NCBI GenBank assembly: GCA_001403775.1
Contig: CYUG01000012.1
Span: forward strand, 402,008-466,007
Source of the DNA: Dermabacter indicis
GTDB taxonomy: Bacteria; Actinomycetota; Actinomycetes; Actinomycetales; Dermabacteraceae
Reading direction: 5' to 3'
DNA length: 64,000 bases
Shown one piece after another: positions 9,903 through 18,888 of the stretch. Positions within the stretch are counted from its first letter, which is position 1. The number at the start of each line of letters is the position of its first letter. The notes under the pieces are model-generated. The model ran no database searches and was not told the origin of the DNA. It saw nothing but the letters and a program-made list of their open reading frames with translations. A program made the translations under genes and the position numbers.

Positions 9903-11681
9903 TTAGCTAGCGAAAGCCCGCACCTTCTGGAACTCGTCCGCGTAGTGCGCATCGAGGTGCTTGACCGCAAACCTCTGGCCGAGATACAGCGTCACGCCAC
10001 CGATCACGAGAGCGAGCACCGCCCCCGCGTATTCGAGTCCCGGCACCACCTTGAGGCCCACGACGATGAGAATGATGCTCGGGGCGAGAGGGAGCCACGT
10101 GCCCACAAACGTCGCGAGGAACGTGATCCACACTTGTCCGCTACCGCCGCCATTGCGGGAATTCTTCATCGTGCCGGGCTTAGGCGCGGGCATGGGAAGG
10201 AACGCCGTGGTGAGCAGCGAGATGCCCCACGAACTCGCGACGAACCCCAGAGCCGCTGGCAGTGTCAGGGCGATGAACTGCGGCTGCGAGTGGAGGAGCG
10301 GAGCGGCAATGGCCACGATCACCACGAGAGGAAGCATGAGGACGCCGAGGGCAACATAGCGGCCGAGAAGGTTGGCGCGGTTGTTCATGCCGGCAACGAT
10401 ATTGACCCACGAGGAGGGGCCGTCGAAGCCGATCTCGTTGCTGACGGTGATGCCGGCAAGCCACGCCACGAGTGCCACGGCGAAGTACGCCATGAAAGCG
10501 TTGTCGTTGACGACGACACTCATCGCGAGCATGAAGATTGCGAGGATCGGCGCGATCAACAGCGCTGTGGAATAGCGGGTATCGCGGCGCCAATACTTGA
10601 GCGAACGGCCGGCCGAGGCGCCGAGGGCGTTCGGTTTGAGGAAGCCCGGCACGAGAGGCTTGACCTTGGCGTCCTGCTCCTGGCTTGCGCCCTTGAGCGC
10701 CTGGAGTTGCCCCTCGGCGAAGCTCAGCCCCCACCATTGCCACAGCAGCCAAATCGTGGCAAGCGTGAGAACAAGGCGGATGAGCGCGGCGAGCCACAGC
10801 CCCTCGGCGAGGTCCATGGGGACGGAAAACGGAGCTCCGAACGGGGTCCACAGGAGGAACTCGTACACGGGGCCCGCGAGGCGAGCGAGCCCATCGACGA
10901 TGCCACCGCCAGAGTTCAGCAGCAGGTTCGCGCCATAGGCGATCACGAGGACGGCGATAAGCAGCAACGCCTGAAGACGTTCCTTCTTACGCTTCGCAAT
11001 GCGGATCGTCGAGGTCCACGCGAAAATCGCGCGCGGGATGAGCACGCACAGGAGAAGCCCGAGTGCGGTCATGGGCACAAGCGCGATGAGGGCGATGATT
11101 GCCCCGGTGGTGGAGATTGCGGCGCCGTTGTTCGACACGAGCGCCCCGATGAGCCAAATGGCCTCAAGCACCACTGTCACGAGTGCGGCGAGCGCGGTAA
11201 AGATGAAACCAACTGAAATCAGTGAGCTCACGAGGATCGGCTTCAACAAGTCCTTCGGTCCGCGCCCAAACTGTGCGAATCGGGCCGGGGAGAGCGTGTC
11301 GTCAACGCCGAAAAGGAACAGCGACTGGAGGGTCCACACGACCACGGCGCCGAGACCCACCGCGCGAATCACGAGGGCAAATACTCCCGACTCGGCAGGA
11401 ACGAAAAGCAGCCCGGCCATGAAGATCGTGAAGAACACGAGTGCACCGATGCCGTACAAGAGCGCAAAGCCGAGCCCGATGATTTTCGCCCAGTTCTTAT
11501 GGAAGCTTCGCTTGAGGAGCGTCCACTGAAGCTTGGGGAGTACGCGCATGAGGCTCGATGTCTGCTGGGAGCTCGCCTCCGAACTTCCGCCGGTGGCCCG
11601 GGAGCTTTCTCGGTCCAGGTTGTCGAAAAACTCTTCGGTTCCGACGCCTGCCTGGGACTGATCGTTCACTGGTTCAGCCAC
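9903..11681 (-). CDS. ABC exporter permease (large, about 12 membrane segments)
   Basis: A 592-aa integral membrane protein with a hydrophilic N-terminus of about 50 residues (Ser/Glu/Gln-rich) followed by paired hydrophobic helices to the end. It overlaps by 16 bp with the ATPase gene upstream on the same strand, so the two form an ABC transporter in which this is the transmembrane subunit. It resembles the putative ABC-2 exporter permeases of Actinobacteria. The substrate is unknown. No conserved catalytic motif is expected. Confidence 0.82.
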   Translation of the reverse strand: MAEPVNDQSQAGVGTEEFFDNLDRESSRATGGSSEASSQQTSSLMRVLPKLQWTLLKRSFHKNWAKIIGLGFALLYGIGALVFFTIFMAGLLFVPAESGVFALVIRAVGLGAVVVWTLQSLFLFGVDDTLSPARFAQFGRGPKDLLKPILVSSLISVGFIFTALAALVTVVLEAIWLIGALVSNNGAAISTTGAIIALIALVPMTALGLLLCVLIPRAIFAWTSTIRIAKRKKERLQALLLIAVLVIAYGANLLLNSGGGIVDGLARLAGPVYEFLLWTPFGAPFSVPMDLAEGLWLAALIRLVLTLATIWLLWQWWGLSFAEGQLQALKGASQEQDAKVKPLVPGFLKPNALGASAGRSLKYWRRDTRYSTALLIAPILAIFMLAMSVVVNDNAFMAYFAVALVAWLAGITVSNEIGFDGPSSWVNIVAGMNNRANLLGRYVALGVLMLPLVVIVAIAAPLLHSQPQFIALTLPAALGFVASSWGISLLTTAFLPMPAPKPGTMKNSRNGGGSGQVWITFLATFVGTWLPLAPSIILIVVGLKVVPGLEYAGAVLALVIGGVTLYLGQRFAVKHLDAHYADEFQKVRAFAS

Positions 11682-12454
11682 GAAAGATCCCCCTGCGTAT
11701 CGTCGACACCGGCGATTTCGATAAAACGATCGGTGAGGCTGCCCCCGCGGCGCACCTCGTCAATGGTGCCCTCTGCCCGCACTTCGCCCTCGGCAATGAT
11801 GGCAACGTGCGTGCACAGGCCCTCCACGAGTTCCATGACGTGGCTTGAGATGACGACGGTGCCGCCGCCCTCGACGTAAGCGCTGAGGAAGCTCCGGATA
11901 CCGTGCGCGGACACGGGGTCGACGGCCTCGAGAGGCTCATCGAGAACGAGAAGGCGAGGCGCGTGGATGAGGGCGCACGCGAGCAGGATCTTCTTCGTCA
12001 TGCCCGCCGAGTAGTCGGTGACGAGCTTGCCTTCGCTTTCGGCGAGGCCGAGCGCGTCGAGAAGCGACTGCGTACGCGCATTGACGGTCTCAATATCCAT
12101 GTTTCGAATGAGGCCCACGTACGTGAGAAGTTCGCGCCCCGTGAGGCGGTCAAACGTCGGAAGGCCATCCGCGAGAACGCCCATCTGAGCTTTTGCCTCA
12201 TTCGGGTGCGACCAGACGTCGGTCCCGAGTACCTCGGCGCTGCCGCCGTCGGGGCGGAGCAAGCCGGTGGCGATCGAGAGGGCGGTGGTTTTACCCGCGC
12301 CGTTGGGACCAACGATCGCGTAGAACGATCCGCGCGGCACGTCGAGGGAAACACCGTGGAGAACCTCGGTGCCATCGAAGGATTTGCGCAAATCGCGCAT
12401 CGAGAGGGCAGGGGCGTCAGCCTGGTGATTGACCGATGTGTCAATGGAAGTCAT
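11666..12454 (-). CDS. ABC transporter ATP-binding protein
   Basis: Nucleotide-binding subunit (262 aa) with Walker A VGPNGAGKTTALS, a Q-loop at MGVLAD, Walker B LLVLDEPLEAVD and the H-loop SSH. The ABC signature is degenerate: YSAGMTKKI in place of LSGGQ, as is common in ABC-2 exporters such as the CcmA/YxlF type. Partner of the overlapping permease. A -10-like TACCTT (complement of 12461-12466) lies 6 nt before the ATG, so the mRNA may be leaderless. Exported compound unknown. Confidence 0.9.
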   Translation of the reverse strand: MTSIDTSVNHQADAPALSMRDLRKSFDGTEVLHGVSLDVPRGSFYAIVGPNGAGKTTALSIATGLLRPDGGSAEVLGTDVWSHPNEAKAQMGVLADGLPTFDRLTGRELLTYVGLIRNMDIETVNARTQSLLDALGLAESEGKLVTDYSAGMTKKILLACALIHAPRLLVLDEPLEAVDPVSAHGIRSFLSAYVEGGGTVVISSHVMELVEGLCTHVAIIAEGEVRAEGTIDEVRRGGSLTDRFIEIAGVDDTQGDLSWLNQ

Positions 12455-12486
12455 TCCACAAAGGTAACAGGGGGGAATGTGTGCGC

Positions 12487-13897
12487 TCAGGTTTGACGGG
12501 AGTGTCTGGATTCCGCTCCGATATTGCCGCGCACGCGCACGAGCGTAAGGGCAAAGGCGCAGAGGAGTACGAGGACGGTGACGATGCCCGCGAGATATGG
12601 GTTGGAGAACACCGACAGCACACCGATGAAGGCGATGAGGAGCACGAGGATAAGCTCGCGAAGCTCATCGGCGAGTGCCGATTTTCGGCTTGCTCGCAAG
12701 CGCACGACTCCGAGTTGCGAAGAGGAGAGGTTCGGCCTGTTGCGCAGGCTTTTATCGAGCAGAATCGGTGCGAGGTCCGACGTTGCACCGAAGTGAGAAG
12801 TCGGGTTCGCGTAGAGGCCCGTCTTCGACTTTGTGAGAGCGCCGGGGCGAGCTGCACGTATTCGCCGAGTCCCATCCCAAGGGATTCGCGCACGGTCTGG
12901 TCGGCCTCAAGCGTCCCCTCGGGCAGGTCGTCCCGATACTCGACCGAAGCGATGACGCCCGGGCGGGTTTCCAGTTCACCGTTGTTGCGGAAGCTCGGGT
13001 ACGTGGTGAGCACCGAGGCGTGAGTACCGATTTCTTGGCGGAGCGATGGGTGGGCCACAACTTTCGTTTCGCGTGAGCGGTCGAGCTCATCGCGCGTGGA
13101 CGTCACGCGCAGCCACGGTGTGCGGCCGCTTCCTTCCCACTCGGGCGGCGCGAGCGAAGGGATTTTCGCGTACGTCGTGTAGCCGTCCCTCGCGTGCACG
13201 ACAGCCCCGTCGGAAGCAAGATTGGGGAGCGCGCGCAGTTCGTGTTCGATAAGGAGCTGCTCGAAGTGTGCAATCGCCTCCGGCGACGTGAAGCCCTCCT
13301 GGACCTCACGATCCTCGCGTGCAAAGAATTCGCTGAAACTCGAGTATTCGCTTCGCTTCGAAAGCTCGCGGAAATACGCGAAAATTCCCGACTGAGTCGT
13401 GAGAATCTTCGGCTCGCGCGTATCGGCGTCGAGGATGTACCCCTGATCCGCGTCATACACGTAGAACGATTCAGGGCTTTCGGCAACGACTTCGCTGCCG
13501 TCCTCGGCAATGGAAAGGATTTCGAGAGGGAACTCCTTCGCGCTCACCTCGCGGCACGAGTACCCCGGTTCCGTGGAATTGAGTGCGAGGAGCTGATCGG
13601 TCGTGAGCCACGAGGCCCACACGATTGTTTCCGCGCCCCTTTGTCGAAGTGGCGTCGCGGCGATATACCCGCGCGGTGCGACGGAGGCGAAATAGCCGAT
13701 CGCCATGTTTGTCACGCGGGCCTTCACGATCGGGAAGAACTCCGAACCGTTCCAGTTGCGCTGTAGAACTTATTGCACATGACCGACGGCGCTGCGTTCG
13801 AGCCGACCGCGACGACGAGGTGGCGAAACTCCGCCCACGGCTGATGCTTGAGCTTCGCGAGAGAGTCGAAGGACCACACATCGTCGTTGTAGCGCAC
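12487..13897 (-). pseudogene. Conserved actinobacterial protein with two frameshifts
   Basis: Three pieces in different frames on the minus strand join into one plausible protein. Piece 1 (from about GTG 13897) contains VAVGSNAAPSVMCNKF; piece 2 begins WNGSEFFPIVKARVTNMAIG and runs to YVQLAPAL; piece 3 reads LTKSKTGLYANPTSHFG and on to two hydrophobic helices (about 12510-12650) ending near 12487. One missing base near 13761-13766 and a 2-bp gain in GAGAG at 12835-12839 explain the shifts. The first two pieces recall an uncharacterised actinobacterial family with a VGSNA/SP motif; function unknown. It may be true decay or sequencing error. The start is uncertain. Confidence 0.6.
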
Positions 13898-14177
13898 GTT
13901 CGCGAAGCCAAACCGACGCCCCTTAACGGGGTTGAGAGGGGCTCGTTTTAAAAGACGTGGAACTTTCGATCTTGTGCACGAGGAGGCTTCCACTAGGCGG
14001 CTCCCACGGGTACAGGAGCGGGTCATTCGTGGCGGAGATCGATTCCCGACGTATGCCACCAGTGTGGCATATGAGAGGAGGCACATCAGTGGTAAGAAGA
14101 GACCGTTCGGTACGATACGTTGTGGACCTTCAGTGTCGGCTGCCCTTGGCGCCGGACCCCACCTCTTTGGAGTGCAT

Positions 14178-15452
14178 ATGCAACCGCCTAGGCGCGTCAA
14201 CCTTCCCACCGAAAAACCCACAGGCCGCAAGGGTCAAAATCTCGCTCTTCCCCTCGAGGTGGAGGAGCTGCCCATGGGGCTGCGACGAGCAGCGTCATGG
14301 AGCTGGCGCTTTATCGTCGTCATCGGCGCCCTGTGGCTGATCTTCACCGGTTTCGGGATGGTCTCGACTCTCTTCATTAGTGTGCTCGTCGCGATCCTGC
14401 TCGCGTCGATGCTCCAGCCCTTCGTCAAGCTCCTCACGAGCCACACGTTCCTCCCTCGCATGGCGTCCGCGGCGATCGCGCTCGTGGGCCTCATCGTCGT
14501 TGTCGTGGGCATGTTCGTGCTCGCGGGCCGGCAGCTCGTGGACTCGTGGGACGGAATCGCGACGGCCGCCGTCTCGGGCTTCACACAGCTGTGGAACGAC
14601 ATCACGGGCTATTTCAAGATCGACCTTGACTCGCTCGGAAACCTCGGCAAGCTCCAGCAAGAAGCACTCGACCAGCTCCAGAAAAACTCCTCGAGCATCA
14701 TCTCCGGTGCTTCAAGCGCAGCGAGCACCGTGGGCAATCTCGGCACCGGTCTGCTCGTGTGCCTCTTCGCTCTGTTCTTCCTCCTCGCCGACGGTGGGAA
14801 CATTTGGCGCTGGTTCCTCGGCTTCGTTCCCTCGCACTCGCGCCACGTGACGCACGAGGCGTTCCGCCGTGGCTGGAAGGCTCTCTCGTCGTATTGCCGC
14901 ACGCAGATCCTCGTTGCCGCGGTCGACGCGACGGGTATTGCCTTAGGCATGGTCGGAATCGACATCGTGAGCGGCATCATGGGGCGCTCAGCCGTGGCTC
15001 TTTCGCCCTACGCCGTGCCGATCTGGCTCATCGTGTTCCTCTTCAGCTTCATCCCGCTCGTGGGTGCATTCGTGTCGGGCGCGATCGCCACTCTCCTCGT
15101 GTTTGTTCTCCAAGGGTGGATCCCCGCCCTCATCATGCTCGGCATCGTGATCCTCGTGCAGCAGCTCGAGTCGAACATCCTGCAGCCGATTCTCATGGGT
15201 AAAGCGGTCGAGCTCCACCCGCTCGCGATCTTCCTCGGTGTATCCGCAGGTGCGGTCGTCGCGGGAATCCCCGGGGCGCTCTTCTCGATTCCGCTTCTCG
15301 CGTTCCTCAACGCGCTCTATTGCTACCTTGATGGCCGCGACCCTGATCCATCACTTGGCATTGACACGAAGACCATGGCGTACTTCGAGGCTCGCGAACG
15401 CGAGCAAAAGAAGACCTTCGCAGAGCGCGCGCGCTTGATCGCGAACAAGTAG
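14178..15452 (+). CDS. AI-2E family (TqsA/PerM-like) membrane permease
   Basis: 424-aa protein of the AI-2 exporter superfamily (PF01594). Three helices near the N-terminus (about residues 35-115), a soluble segment rich in Gln/Ser (about 125-180), then five more helices with the family-typical PIWLIVFLFSFIPLVGAFV and QQLESNILQPILMGKAVELH. Members are proposed exporters of small molecules or, in some, Na+/H+ antiporters; substrate not predictable. GGAG at 14171 serves as ribosome-binding site for ATG 14178; the frame is open further upstream to 13932, but those residues have no family-like content. Bases 13898-14177 upstream hold no other gene. Confidence 0.88.
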   Translation: MQPPRRVNLPTEKPTGRKGQNLALPLEVEELPMGLRRAASWSWRFIVVIGALWLIFTGFGMVSTLFISVLVAILLASMLQPFVKLLTSHTFLPRMASAAIALVGLIVVVVGMFVLAGRQLVDSWDGIATAAVSGFTQLWNDITGYFKIDLDSLGNLGKLQQEALDQLQKNSSSIISGASSAASTVGNLGTGLLVCLFALFFLLADGGNIWRWFLGFVPSHSRHVTHEAFRRGWKALSSYCRTQILVAAVDATGIALGMVGIDIVSGIMGRSAVALSPYAVPIWLIVFLFSFIPLVGAFVSGAIATLLVFVLQGWIPALIMLGIVILVQQLESNILQPILMGKAVELHPLAIFLGVSAGAVVAGIPGALFSIPLLAFLNALYCYLDGRDPDPSLGIDTKTMAYFEAREREQKKTFAERARLIANK

Positions 15453-15515
15453 GCCAGTGGGGCGCCGCTATCGCGAAGTCGACGGGCGCTGGATGCAGTC
15501 ACGAGAGCAAAGGAA

Positions 15516-15556
15516 AGGGCGTGAAGCGCACTCCCGTGCGGGAGGCTCCACGCCCT
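15516..15556. terminator. Hairpin between convergent AI-2E gene and greA
   Basis: Outer 8-bp stem (15516-15523 with 15549-15556, AGGGCGTG/CACGCCCT) plus an inner CTCCCG/CGGGAG hairpin. Its location between convergent genes suggests a bidirectional terminator; T-runs are weak. Confidence 0.6.
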
Positions 15557-15580
15557 TCGTCCTCGCGGAAAATCCGGCGC

Positions 15581-16069
15581 TCAGGCCTTGTAGGGCTTCG
15601 CGGCCTTGATCTCGATTGGGATCGACTTGCCGTTGGGTGCGGTGTAATCCACCGTGTCGCCGGCCTTCGCGCCCGTGATGGCGGCGCCGAGGGGAGACTC
15701 GGGCGAGTACACCTCGACATCCTTGCCCTCGGCGATTTCGCGGTTGCCGAGCACGAACGTGCGCTCCTTGCCGGCCATCGTGATGGTGACGAGCATGCCG
15801 GGCTCGACAACCCCGTCGTCTGCGGGGGTCTCGCCGACGACGGCGGTCTTGAGAAGGGCCTTGAGCTCGGTGATGCGAGCTTCGAGTTTGCCCTGTTCTT
15901 CGCGTGCGGCGTGGTAGCCGCCGTTCTCTTTGAGGTCGCCCTCGTCGCGGGCGGCCGCGATGCGCTCAACGACCTCGGTTCGTCCGGGGCCCTCGAGGTG
16001 CTCGAGTTCCTTGACGAGGCGGTCGTAGGCGTCCTGAGTGAGCCAGGTGCCCTGGTTGGGTTCGCTCAT
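15581..16069 (-). CDS. greA: Transcription elongation factor GreA
   Basis: Binds the RNA polymerase secondary channel and stimulates cleavage of backtracked transcripts. The 162-aa protein has the N-terminal coiled-coil hairpin with the acidic tip (RIAAARDEGDLKENGGYH, whose D and E residues act at the polymerase active site) and a C-terminal FKBP-like domain ending in SPLGAAITGAKAGDTVDY. The ATG at 16069 is placed by a strong AAGGAGAA Shine-Dalgarno; an upstream extension of the frame lacks family similarity. Confidence 0.96.
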   Translation of the reverse strand: MSEPNQGTWLTQDAYDRLVKELEHLEGPGRTEVVERIAAARDEGDLKENGGYHAAREEQGKLEARITELKALLKTAVVGETPADDGVVEPGMLVTITMAGKERTFVLGNREIAEGKDVEVYSPESPLGAAITGAKAGDTVDYTAPNGKSIPIEIKAAKPYKA

Positions 16070-16255
16070 GGTTCTCCTTGGGATCAAAAAAAATGCGGAC
16101 CCCATGGCGGCCATGGGCTCCGAATCCACGTCTCAGTGGTCGTACAAGTATACAGCGGCCCTTCCCGAAAAGGCGTGAGGCACTCGCCACAGCGATGCGT
16201 GATCGCGAAGCCGGGGCAGCCGTGCTGCTTCACCGCGCGGCGGCACGTCGAGCGG

Positions 16256-16660
16256 CTATTCCGCTTTCTCGCATTTCCTCACGACCCCACTCACGGCGCT
16301 TCCCTGTGTGGTGATCGTCGCTGAGTGGGTCGTCAGGCGTTCCGATTGCGCCGGGATGTGCACAACCTTGTAACCGACCTGGGCGCGGACCGAGTTGAGT
16401 GCTTCGAGCGAGCAATCGAGGGGAGTTCCGGGAGCGGCGTTTGCGGAGAACGTCACCGAGATCTCGGAGTCGCTGATGTGGGTGTAGGAGAGCGTGTTCG
16501 TTTTGATCGATTGCGACGAGACGAACGCGAAGGCAACCCAGATCACGGTCGCGATGAAACCCACGGCGACAACAACGGTTCCCACGAGGGCCCAGCGGCG
16601 TTTTTGCGGGGAATTTCTCACGCCATAGCGTTCTTGAAGTGTGCGTTCGTGGGAACTCAT
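16256..16660 (-). CDS. DUF4307 membrane-anchored protein
   Basis: 134-aa protein with a cytoplasmic N-terminus (about 22 residues), one membrane helix (about 23-48) and an extracytoplasmic domain with two cysteines (Cys82 and one in VRKCEK). This is the actinobacterial DUF4307 architecture, often found beside mca. Function unknown. It is transcribed divergently from mca; an AACAAT -10 (complement of 16667-16672) lies 6 nt before its ATG, so its transcript looks leaderless. Confidence 0.85.
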   Translation of the reverse strand: MSSHERTLQERYGVRNSPQKRRWALVGTVVVAVGFIATVIWVAFAFVSSQSIKTNTLSYTHISDSEISVTFSANAAPGTPLDCSLEALNSVRAQVGYKVVHIPAQSERLTTHSATITTQGSAVSGVVRKCEKAE

Positions 16661-16676
16661 GCCTACATTGTTTCAT
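16661..16676. promoter_or_regulatory. Overlapping divergent -10 boxes of DUF4307 gene and mca
   Basis: Only 16 bp separate the two predicted start codons. On the plus strand TACATT (16664-16669) is 7 nt before GTG 16677 of mca. On the minus strand AACAAT (complement of 16667-16672) is 6 nt before ATG 16660. The two -10 hexamers share 3 bp, so polymerase should occupy only one at a time. Inference from sequence only. Confidence 0.5.
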
Positions 16677-17693
16677 GTGTGTGAACTTTGCGTAATGACG
16701 ACGGGGCGCTACCGCGCAGGTGTGGCGCCTGAGGATACGGGTGTGCCGAAAGCCGCGCTCGCCCCGAGCGACGAGGCCTTCAAAGCGCTCCTTGAACATG
16801 GCGACCACCCGGAGGCAGAAGTCGAAAAGAACCCCTGCCGCTTACGGCTCATGGCGGTTCACGCGCACCCGGATGATGAATCTTCGAAGGGCGCCGGGAC
16901 GATGGCCCGCTACGTCAACGAGGGGGCCGAAGTCACCGTCGTCACGTGCACGGGCGGAGAACGGGGCGACATCCTCAACCCGCGCCTCAAGGACGATCCA
17001 GAGGCCAATGCCGACTTGAGTGCCGTGCGCCATCGCGAAATGAATCGCGCTCGCGAGATTCTCGGCATCAACCAGGTGTGGCTTGGCTACATTGATTCTG
17101 GCCTTCCCGAGGGCGACCCGCTTCCTGCGCTTCCGGAGGGGTGCTTTGCCCTCATCGATCCCGAGGAGGCTGCCCGGCCCCTCGTGAAACTCGTGCGGGA
17201 ATTGCGCCCTCACGTCATGCTCACCTATGACGAAAATGGCGGCTACCCCCACCCCGACCACATCCACACCCACAAGATCAGCATGCTCGCCTACGAACTC
17301 GCGGCGGATCCAAACTATATGCCCGAGCTCGGCGAGCCGTGGGCCGTGGCAAAGATTTACTACCAGCTGCTGTTCCCGCCCGCCCAGATGATCGCCTACG
17401 CCAAGTACATGCGCGAGCACGCTCTCGAGAACCCGTTCGAGGCGCAGATGGAGTACTTTGAGGGGCTTGACCAGCGCCCCATTACGACGAGGATTAACGT
17501 TTCGCGCTATCTTGAAGTGCGTGACGCCGCGTTGCTTGCCCACGCGACCCAGGTGGATCCGGATGGCTTTTTCTTCGCCGTGTCCAACGAGATCAAGCGC
17601 GAGGCGTGGCCGACCGAGGACTTCCAGCTTCGCCAATCGCGCATTGGCGTGACTCTCCCGGAGTCCGACCTGTTCGAAGGGATTCGCCAATGA
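16677..17693 (+). CDS. mca: Mycothiol S-conjugate amidase
   Basis: Zn-dependent LmbE/PIG-L family enzyme that cleaves mycothiol S-conjugates, releasing mercapturic acids for export. Zinc motif HAHPDDE (residues 62-68), then TCTGGERGDILNP and the distal HPDHIHTHK ligand. The full-length similarity, including DQRPITTRINVSRYLEVRDAALLAHATQ, fits Mca better than the shorter MshB deacetylase. There is an unusual N-terminal extension of about 45 residues. Start chosen from the leaderless promoter; ATG 16695 is the alternative. Its stop overlaps the next gene by 4 bp. Confidence 0.92.
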   Translation: MCELCVMTTGRYRAGVAPEDTGVPKAALAPSDEAFKALLEHGDHPEAEVEKNPCRLRLMAVHAHPDDESSKGAGTMARYVNEGAEVTVVTCTGGERGDILNPRLKDDPEANADLSAVRHREMNRAREILGINQVWLGYIDSGLPEGDPLPALPEGCFALIDPEEAARPLVKLVRELRPHVMLTYDENGGYPHPDHIHTHKISMLAYELAADPNYMPELGEPWAVAKIYYQLLFPPAQMIAYAKYMREHALENPFEAQMEYFEGLDQRPITTRINVSRYLEVRDAALLAHATQVDPDGFFFAVSNEIKREAWPTEDFQLRQSRIGVTLPESDLFEGIRQ

Positions 17694-17962
17694 TGCTCGC
17701 GCACCTCACACCCGCGTTGCTTCTCGCCGATGGTGCGACGACGCCTCCGGGTACGGAAGAGATGACGACCGCGACGGTGACGCCGGGGCTGCCTGGCTTC
17801 TTCGTGTTTCTCGCGATGGCCGTCGCGATGCTGCTGCTCGCGCTCGATCTTTCGCGGCGTGTGCGCCGTTCGAGCGCTCGTGAGAACGTGCGGCGGCGCA
17901 TGGAGGAAGCGGCGAAGGCCGAGCGCGGCGAGGCTCACGAGGAGACCAGAAACTCCAAGTAG
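17690..17962 (+). CDS. Small single-pass membrane protein downstream of mca
   Basis: 90-aa protein: a short hydrophobic N-terminus that might be a signal (MMLAHLTPALLLA), a TPG-rich linker, one strong membrane helix (LPGFFVFLAMAVAMLLLAL), then an Arg/Glu-rich cytoplasmic tail. ATG overlaps the mca stop by 4 bp, indicating translational coupling. Small membrane proteins are common after mca in Actinobacteria; no function is known. Convergent with the hemolysin III gene with a gap of only 9 bp. Confidence 0.75.
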   Translation: MMLAHLTPALLLADGATTPPGTEEMTTATVTPGLPGFFVFLAMAVAMLLLALDLSRRVRRSSARENVRRRMEEAAKAERGEAHEETRNSK

Positions 17963-17971
17963 GCGGAGTTT

Positions 17972-18748
17972 TTAAACGACCGAGAGCCACACGGCGATGA
18001 GGTGGCACACGAACCCGACGACCGTGAACGAGTGGAAAATTTCGTGGAAGCCGAACCACGCCGGTGAGGGATCGGGCTTCTTCGTGCCGTACACGACTGC
18101 CCCGAGCGTGTAAGCGATGCCGCCCGCGATGATGAGGGCGATGACGGCCGCGCCTCCGCCCGCGTACAGTTCGGGCATGTAAAAAATTGCGACCCAGCCG
18201 AGAGCCACGTAGGCGGGCACGTAGAGCCAGCGCGGAGCGCTCGTCCATAAAAGCCTGAACGCGACACCGATGAGGGCACCCACCCAACAGACAGTGAGGA
18301 GCACGGTCGCATCGTGGGCGTTGAGAAGTGCCACGGCGAGGGGGGTGTAGGTGCCTGCGATGATGAGGAAGATATTCGCGTGGTCGAAACGCCTGAGCAC
18401 GAGCGTGCCGTGCACCGACCAGGTTCCACGGTGGTACGTCGCGGAGACGCCAAAGAGCATTCCCGCGGTCACGATAAACACCACGGTCGCGAGCCGCACC
18501 GCGAGGGAGGACCCGGTGGCGATGAGGAGCATTCCCGCGATGAGCGCAGCGGGGAAGGCCACGAGGTGGATCATGCCGCGCAACTTTGGCTTATTCGGCA
18601 ACGCGGGGAGGTGGATGCCGTATGCGCCGAGGAGTTCGGGAACGCTCGTGCCCGCCCCGGCGGAGGGAGCTTTTTCGCCTGTGGCGGGGGAAGGCGGGGT
18701 TCCGACGCTTGCCTCGCTTCGCTGCGTGTTCCGCTGGTCAGTGCTCAT
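17972..18748 (-). CDS. trhA: Hemolysin III / TrhA-type membrane protein
   Basis: 258-aa PAQR/HlyIII superfamily protein with seven predicted helices after a Pro/Ala/Ser-rich cytoplasmic N-terminus of about 50 residues. The conserved metal-site motifs are visible: SATYHRG (helix 2 end), RFDHANIF, and near the C-terminus FGFHEIFHSFTVVGFVCH. Despite the name, the cellular role is not settled; E. coli TrhA affects membrane-energetics homeostasis. The start ATG has TACGCT 6 nt upstream on its strand and no Shine-Dalgarno. Confidence 0.9.
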   Translation of the reverse strand: MSTDQRNTQRSEASVGTPPSPATGEKAPSAGAGTSVPELLGAYGIHLPALPNKPKLRGMIHLVAFPAALIAGMLLIATGSSLAVRLATVVFIVTAGMLFGVSATYHRGTWSVHGTLVLRRFDHANIFLIIAGTYTPLAVALLNAHDATVLLTVCWVGALIGVAFRLLWTSAPRWLYVPAYVALGWVAIFYMPELYAGGGAAVIALIIAGGIAYTLGAVVYGTKKPDPSPAWFGFHEIFHSFTVVGFVCHLIAVWLSVV

Positions 18749-18888
18749 AACGGTAGCGTAACTTACGGTGACGTAGGTGTCACGGTGCATGCCAGATATT
18801 GACGCGTTCGAGCACCTTTTGTGAAGGAGTCGTGGCAATCCTTTGGGGTGTGCGCGAGAGGTCGCGAGAGCCTGTCACAATGGTGGAC

